Shown here one piece after another: positions 33,894 through 37,826 of a stretch of DNA of 37,826 bases (position 1 is its first letter; each line of letters starts with the position of its first letter). The notes below the pieces were generated by a model that saw only the letters and a program-made list of their open reading frames with translations, had not been told where the DNA came from and made no database searches. The stretch covers positions 1-37,826 of the forward strand of contig JASLED010000059.1 in NCBI GenBank assembly GCA_030151255.1, written 5' to 3'. This stretch comes from Flavobacterium sp. GTDB taxonomy: Bacteria > Bacteroidota > Bacteroidia > Flavobacteriales > Flavobacteriaceae. A program made the position numbers and the translations under genes.

Positions 33894-34509
33894 TTTATCC
33901 TATACAGTTGATTTAAATTACAACTATAAACTATCATTTGGTTTAAAAGGATCTGCTAATTTGTTGGATGTAACCTATAGTAAATTAACAATCCATAATC
34001 CATCTGATCCAATTGCAGAGCATGATGTTAAGAATAAATTCACACCCAATGTAGGAGCTGGATTATTCTTGTATTCAGACAAAGCGTATATCGGATTATC
34101 GGCGCCAAATATGTTGAGTCGTCAACGTTATAACGATAATAATGTAGAAATGATGAAACAAGTGGTAAACTTTTATCTAACAGGAGGATATGTATTTGAT
34201 CTTGATAGAGATTGGAAGTTTAAACCAGCGGCAATGATTAAAGCTACAGAAGGAGCTCCTTTGCAAGTAGATGTATCAGCAAATTTTATGTATGCTAACA
34301 AGTTTATTTTCGGTGCTGCTTATCGTTGGGATGCTTCAGTTAGTGGATTGTTAGGTTTTCAAGTAAATGATAATCTTATGATTGGTTATAGCTATGATGC
34401 CGATACAATGAAATTAGCCAACTACAATTCAGGTTCACACGAAATCTTTTTGAAGTTTACTTTAAATAAAAACACAAATAAGCGTTTGAGAGCGCCAAGA
34501 TTCTTCTAA
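33886..34509 (+). pseudogene. 5'-truncated PorP/SprF family gene
   Basis: The frame opens in the middle of the family pattern (VDLSYTVDLNYNYKLSFGLKGSANLLDVTY) and is normal to its end (VGAGLFLYSDKAYIGLSAPNML, YVFDLDRDWKFKPAAMIK, NDNLMIGYSYDADTMKLANYNSGSHEIFLKFTL, RAPRFF). PorP/SprF proteins are outer-membrane barrels that attach T9SS-secreted adhesins; full-length members have about 300 residues with a signal peptide, so about 100 residues including the signal are missing. The fusion with the adhesin tail occurs within about 10 bp of 33890. ATG at 33886 or GTG at 33847 could start translation, but a product without signal peptide could not reach the outer membrane. OmpA-like gene follows after 9 bp. 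Confidence 0.85.
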
Positions 34510-34518
34510 AATTAATTT

Positions 34519-36474
34519 ATGATTAGACAAACTATTCGATTTGGCTCCCTAATAATATTATTAGGATTGAGTTATACGGCAAGCGCTCAGATAAAAAGAG
34601 AAAAAAAAGCAGATAAAGAGTTTGAGCAAACAGCCTATATAAATGCTATTGATGTATATAAGCGTATAGCAGATAAAGGCTATGTAAATACATCTATATT
34701 AGAAAATTTAGCAGATGCTTATTATTTCAATGGAAAATTTGCAGATGCAAATAAATGGTACACCGAATTGTTTGATGGCAATTATAATGATAAAGATTTA
34801 AGTAAAATTACTTCAGAATATTATTATCGATATGCACAAACATTAAAATCGGTAGGAGAGTATACTAAAGCAAATACTGTAATGGATCAATTTGTTCAAT
34901 TGGAAAAAAATGATTCTAGAGCTGCGCTTTACGAAAAAAATAAAGATTATTTAAAAGGAATCGAGAATAGATCTGATCGATTTGAATTAAAACCATTAAG
35001 CATTAATAGTTCATATTCTGATTACGGAGCCACTATTTTAGGCGATGATTTAATCTTTACATCAGCACGAGCAACAGAAAATGCATCTCCAAAAGAAATT
35101 CACAGTTGGACAAATGAGAGTTTTACTACACTTTATAGTTCTAAAATTCTATCCAATGGAACCTTTGAAAAACCTGTTTTGTTCGATAAAAAAATGGATT
35201 CTCATGTAAACGAAGCAACAGCTGTTTTTACCAAAGATGGTAATACAATGTATTTCACTAGAAATAATGCAAAATCTAACGGAAGAAGTAAGCAAAACAA
35301 ACAAGACGTCTCGGTATTAAAAATCTTTAAATCGACCAAGCAAGAAAACGGCAGTTGGGGTGATGCAATTTCATTATCAATAAATTCAGATAATTACAAC
35401 ACAGCCCATCCAGCGTTAACTCCTGATGAGAAATGGTTGTATTTTGTTTCTGATCGACCTGGATCAAAAGGACAATCAGATTTATATAGGGTAGGTCTAT
35501 TAGATCAAGGACAGTTAGGACCAGTTGAAAATTTAGGAGATGTAATAAATACAGCAGGACGAGAAACTTTTCCGTTTATTTCATCAAACTATGAGTTGTA
35601 TTTTTCGTCAAATGGTCATCCAGGTTTAGGAGGATTAGATGTCTTTGTTTCGAAAATATATCCAAACGGAACATTTGGTCCAGTAGTTAATATGGGAGAA
35701 CCAATTAATAGTGGATATGATGATTTTGCTTTTTATTTCGATCCAAAAACAAAAAAAGGATTCGTAAGTTCTAATCGAAGCTCTATTGATGATATTTACT
35801 TTGTAGCAGAAAAACCATGTCAAGGAATATTAGAAGGTAAAGTATTTGATAAAGATTCGAATGAGGTTTTAGCAAATGTTGAGTTAATAATTACAGATGC
35901 TATGTACCAGAAAAAAGAAGTAGTTTATTCTGATGCAAACGGAAAATATGTTTCTTCATTAGCAGATTGCAATAGTAAATATCGTATAGCAACAGTATTT
36001 GGAGGATATAATACCGTAGAAGTTTCTGCCATAATTAATCCAAATGATAAAACAACAGTTTTGAATATTGGAATAGAAAAAACAGAGAAAGAAATTGGAT
36101 TAAATGATGACTTGTTTAAAAAGTTGAAATTAGAACCAATTTATTTTGATTTTGATAAATCTACTATTCGTCCAGATGCTGCAATTGAACTAATGAAAAT
36201 AGTGGAAGTGATGAAGCAATATCCAACCATGATCATTGATGTTCGTTCACATACCGATAGTAGAGGAAATGCTGCTTATAACTTAGCATTGTCAGATCGT
36301 CGAGCAAAATCAACAGTAGCTTGGATGATAAAACAAGGTATTTCAAAAGATCGATTAACCTATAAAGGATATGGAGAATCAGATTTATTGAACAACTGTA
36401 AAAAAGGCGTGCCATGTACTGCAGCAGAACATCAGTTAAATAGACGTAGTGAATTTATTATTACAAAAATGTAA
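34519..36474 (+). CDS. OmpA family protein with TPR, PD40 and carboxypeptidase-regulatory-like domains
   Basis: This 651-residue protein of the T9SS/gliding accessory type has a signal peptide (cleavage after Ala23, SYTASA-Q), a TPR-like helical segment (about 30-135), a beta-propeller of PD40 repeats (about 150-440, with TAHPALTPDEKWLYFVSDRPGSKGQSDLY and FISSNYELYFSSNGHPGLGGLDVFVS), a carboxypeptidase-regulatory-like beta sandwich (about 441-520, LEGKVFDKDSNEVLANVEL) and a C-terminal OmpA peptidoglycan-binding domain (about 540-651, YFDFDKSTIRPDAAIELM, SHTDSRGNAAYNLALSDRRAKSTVAWM, NRRSEFIITKM). In flavobacteria such proteins follow adhesin and porP/sprF genes as one operon. Here it is complete, although both upstream partners are damaged. 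A strong terminator follows. Confidence 0.93.
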   Translation: MIRQTIRFGSLIILLGLSYTASAQIKREKKADKEFEQTAYINAIDVYKRIADKGYVNTSILENLADAYYFNGKFADANKWYTELFDGNYNDKDLSKITSEYYYRYAQTLKSVGEYTKANTVMDQFVQLEKNDSRAALYEKNKDYLKGIENRSDRFELKPLSINSSYSDYGATILGDDLIFTSARATENASPKEIHSWTNESFTTLYSSKILSNGTFEKPVLFDKKMDSHVNEATAVFTKDGNTMYFTRNNAKSNGRSKQNKQDVSVLKIFKSTKQENGSWGDAISLSINSDNYNTAHPALTPDEKWLYFVSDRPGSKGQSDLYRVGLLDQGQLGPVENLGDVINTAGRETFPFISSNYELYFSSNGHPGLGGLDVFVSKIYPNGTFGPVVNMGEPINSGYDDFAFYFDPKTKKGFVSSNRSSIDDIYFVAEKPCQGILEGKVFDKDSNEVLANVELIITDAMYQKKEVVYSDANGKYVSSLADCNSKYRIATVFGGYNTVEVSAIINPNDKTTVLNIGIEKTEKEIGLNDDLFKKLKLEPIYFDFDKSTIRPDAAIELMKIVEVMKQYPTMIIDVRSHTDSRGNAAYNLALSDRRAKSTVAWMIKQGISKDRLTYKGYGESDLLNNCKKGVPCTAAEHQLNRRSEFIITKM

Positions 36475-36508
36475 TGATGATTAATAAAAGAATTGTTTAG
36501 AAAGCTTA

Positions 36509-36543
36509 AAAAAACCTCGTCTTTTTTAGACGAGGTTTTTTTA
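36509..36543 (+). terminator. Terminator of the OmpA-family operon
   Basis: AAAAAACCTCGTCT (36509-36522) pairs with AGACGAGGTTTTTT (36528-36541) with a 5-nt loop and T run. Confidence 0.92.
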
Positions 36544-36741
36544 TTTGGTTAATATGAAAAAATAGAGTTTTAAAATCAAAAAAGAAGATAGAAACTCACC
36601 AATACTTAAAAAAAAGCAAAAACCTTTTTTGGTATAGTATAGTCAAGATTAGTGCTATTTTGAAATAAAAACTGTTTATACATTTGTCTTATAATAATTA
36701 AGACAAATACTATAATTTAGCTGTAATGTTTATTTTATAAA

Positions 36742-36788
36742 AATACTTTTTCAGTACACTTAACTCAATAAGATAGTACAAAAGTATT
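36742..36788. repeat. Imperfect inverted repeat upstream of hypA
   Basis: AATACTTTT (36742-36750) pairs with AAAAGTATT (36780-36788), and inside it GTAC (36754-36757) pairs with GTAC (36776-36779), with a 3-nt bulge and an 18-nt loop. The remainder of 36544-36900 holds no gene. It could be a leader hairpin or an operator. Confidence 0.45.
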
Positions 36789-36902
36789 ATTAGTGTCTAT
36801 TCAAACCGAAAAGAATTGTACTGCCTTAATCAGTGCGAATCCACACTAAAAATAATTAGTCGAACTCGAGCTTACAACCTTTGGTTAACGAGAAATAAAA
36901 AG

Positions 36903-36944
36903 GTATAATAATTGTAAAGATTATACTTTGTACGGCAAGTACAA
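36903..36944 (+). promoter_or_regulatory. Two adjacent inverted repeats in the hypA promoter region
   Basis: First, GTATAAT (36903-36909) and ATTATAC (36920-36926) form a perfect inverted repeat with a 10-bp spacer. Second, TTGTAC (36928-36933) and GTACAA (36939-36944) form another with a 5-bp spacer. TACTTTG (36924-36930), one base short of the -7 consensus, lies between and overlaps both. They are 36 bp before the hypA ATG. The spacing of the first resembles nickel-regulator (NikR) half-sites in general form, which would suit hydrogenase genes; this is only a hypothesis. Confidence 0.55.
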
Positions 36945-36979
36945 CAAAATTTATATTTAAAAATAAATACGTTTTAGCG

Positions 36980-37321
36980 ATGCATGAATTGTCAATCGTA
37001 AAAGATATTTTCTCTACTCTAGAAGAGCATTATAATGCAAGGGTAGAAGATATTCAGAAAATACAAGTTACAGCTGGTTTGTTGTCAAACGTACAACCAG
37101 TGCTGATTCAAAATGCTTTTGATGCTTTTATTGTTAGCAACCAAATCTATCAGAACATGGAATTGGAGGTTATCGTAAACGATATTATTGCACATTGCCA
37201 GCATTGTAATAAAGATTTTAAGGTGGAATATCATCGTTTTGTATGTCCTGACTGTGACACACCATCGACCGATATTATACAAGGAAACGAATTGTATATA
37301 TCAAAAGTAATGTTTAAGTAA
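36980..37321 (+). CDS. hypA: Hydrogenase maturation nickel metallochaperone HypA
   Basis: HypA delivers nickel, together with HypB, to the large subunit of [NiFe] hydrogenases. The 113 residues begin with the invariant nickel-binding MHE (Met1-His2-Glu3) and contain the structural zinc site formed by Cys73-x2-Cys76 (CQHC) and Cys89-x2-Cys92 (CPDC). Length matches the family. It is followed after 21 bp by hypB in the same direction. Two inverted repeats lie upstream and may regulate it. Confidence 0.96.
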   Translation: MHELSIVKDIFSTLEEHYNARVEDIQKIQVTAGLLSNVQPVLIQNAFDAFIVSNQIYQNMELEVIVNDIIAHCQHCNKDFKVEYHRFVCPDCDTPSTDIIQGNELYISKVMFK

Positions 37322-37342
37322 TCAGATTAAAGTATAAATAAA

Positions 37343-37826
37343 ATGGCTAATCCAAAAAGTTTAGGAAATAGAGTAGGTTCGCTTCAGTGTGAAGACACTA
37401 CTTTACATTTGCTAAAAGCAAATGATTTTGTAGCAAACGCAATACGCGAACGATTAAAAGATATTTGTGTAATAAATGTTTGTTCATCTCCAGGTTCTGG
37501 AAAAACAACTTTAATGCAAGAAACAGGAAAAAGATTGTCTAAAGACTTAAATATCTCGGTTTTAGTAGGCGATCCAGAAACAGATAGAGATGCAGTGCGT
37601 ATGCAAGAAGTAGGCCTTAAAGCATTGCAAATTGTAACTGGAGGGATGTGTCATATCGAAGCACAAATGATTTTACAAGCTTTAGATCATATTGAATTAG
37701 AAGGTGTAGATATTTTGTTTATCGAAAATGTAGGAAATTTACTTTGTCCGTCTGCATTTGATCTAGGAGAAGATTATCGAGTTACACTTCTAGCAACAAC
37801 AGAAGGAGATGACAAACCAAAAAAAT
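37343..37826 (+). CDS. hypB: Hydrogenase nickel incorporation GTPase HypB (partial, runs off the right edge)
   Basis: HypB is a GTPase that works with HypA in nickel insertion into [NiFe] hydrogenase. The 161 visible codons (of about 250) start MANPKSLGNRVGSLQCEDTT. They include the P-loop NVCSSPGSGKTTLMQET, VGDPETDRDAVRMQEVG, TGGMCHIEAQMI (nickel/zinc site at the dimer interface) and ENVGNLLCPSAFDLGEDYRV (the family GNLxCP motif with metal-binding Cys). The short N-terminus lacks the CxxCGC nickel site of E. coli HypB and any His-rich stretch. The window cuts the gene before its end. Confidence 0.93.
   Translation, partial: MANPKSLGNRVGSLQCEDTTLHLLKANDFVANAIRERLKDICVINVCSSPGSGKTTLMQETGKRLSKDLNISVLVGDPETDRDAVRMQEVGLKALQIVTGGMCHIEAQMILQALDHIELEGVDILFIENVGNLLCPSAFDLGEDYRVTLLATTEGDDKPKK

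Noticed and set aside
36544..36979. Riboswitch before hypA
   Set aside because: I could not match the stretch to any known riboswitch; only inverted repeats were seen.

Overview
The window comes from a low-GC member of the Bacteroidota, almost certainly class Flavobacteriia. The evidence is repeated -7 boxes of the form TAnnTTTG, the near absence of Shine-Dalgarno sites, a type IX secretion (gliding-motility) sorting domain, PorP/SprF and OmpA neighbours, the family-typical DUF5606 and DUF4834 proteins, and a PNGase F that aligns without gaps, across its catalytic and cysteine residues, to the Elizabethkingia meningoseptica enzyme. No tRNA, rRNA, CRISPR array or intact insertion sequence was seen. 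Most of the window is ordinary chromosomal housekeeping; the unusual material is at the left end, around 3.3-5.8 kb, around 15.1 kb and from 30 kb to the right end.

Layout. 1-844: an AT-rich non-coding stretch with a phased 11-bp repeat array (about 265-458), then a 58-residue helix-turn-helix-like gene. 845-2998: galE and a short single-domain nagB. 3313-5759: a stress operon made of an ECF sigma factor, a soluble zinc-binding anti-sigma-like protein, an RclC/YkgB-like membrane protein and an MsrA-MsrB fusion. 5980-8932: an orphan HlyD-type adaptor converging on a long-chain acyl-CoA ligase. 9134-12657 (minus strand): a FUSC/YccS-like membrane protein and the LrgB-LrgA pair. 12933-14878: def, a DUF5606 gene and mazG, a common flavobacterial group. 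14879-15347: non-coding, with a candidate structured RNA ending in a strong terminator. 15348-18230: a small lipid- or membrane-anchored unknown, a small membrane gene with hemN, a periplasmic rhodanese and a DUF4834 protein. 18442-25036: yfhO plus a glycosyltransferase, converging on uvrA. 25256-29835: a sigma factor with a 52-residue follower gene, a cluster-less endonuclease III, type II NADH dehydrogenase, a DUF3810 membrane metalloprotease-like protein and a thioredoxin-like ferredoxin. 30051-32494 (minus): a PNGase F lipoprotein and a photolyase. 32495-36474: a broken type B T9SS adhesin tail fused to a 5'-truncated PorP/SprF gene, followed by an intact OmpA/TPR/PD40 protein. 36475-37826: a regulatory region with two inverted repeats, hypA, and the start of hypB, which runs off the right edge and implies a [NiFe] hydrogenase locus beyond it.

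How genes work together. The 3.3-5.8 kb operon looks like a self-controlled response to oxidised methionine or reactive chlorine: a redox-sensitive anti-sigma would release the sigma factor, which would express the membrane protein and the repair enzyme. PNGase F suggests harvesting of N-glycans from host or food glycoproteins, and the nearby galE and nagB fit sugar and amino-sugar use, although they are not linked in one operon. The adhesin/PorP/OmpA block is a T9SS surface module in decay, or possibly an assembly collapse. HypA and HypB point to nickel delivery to a hydrogenase. The strongest candidates for something undescribed are the helically phased repeat array beside a small DNA-binding-like protein, the sigma/anti-sigma/RclC/MsrAB operon, and the candidate RNA at 15.06-15.21 kb.
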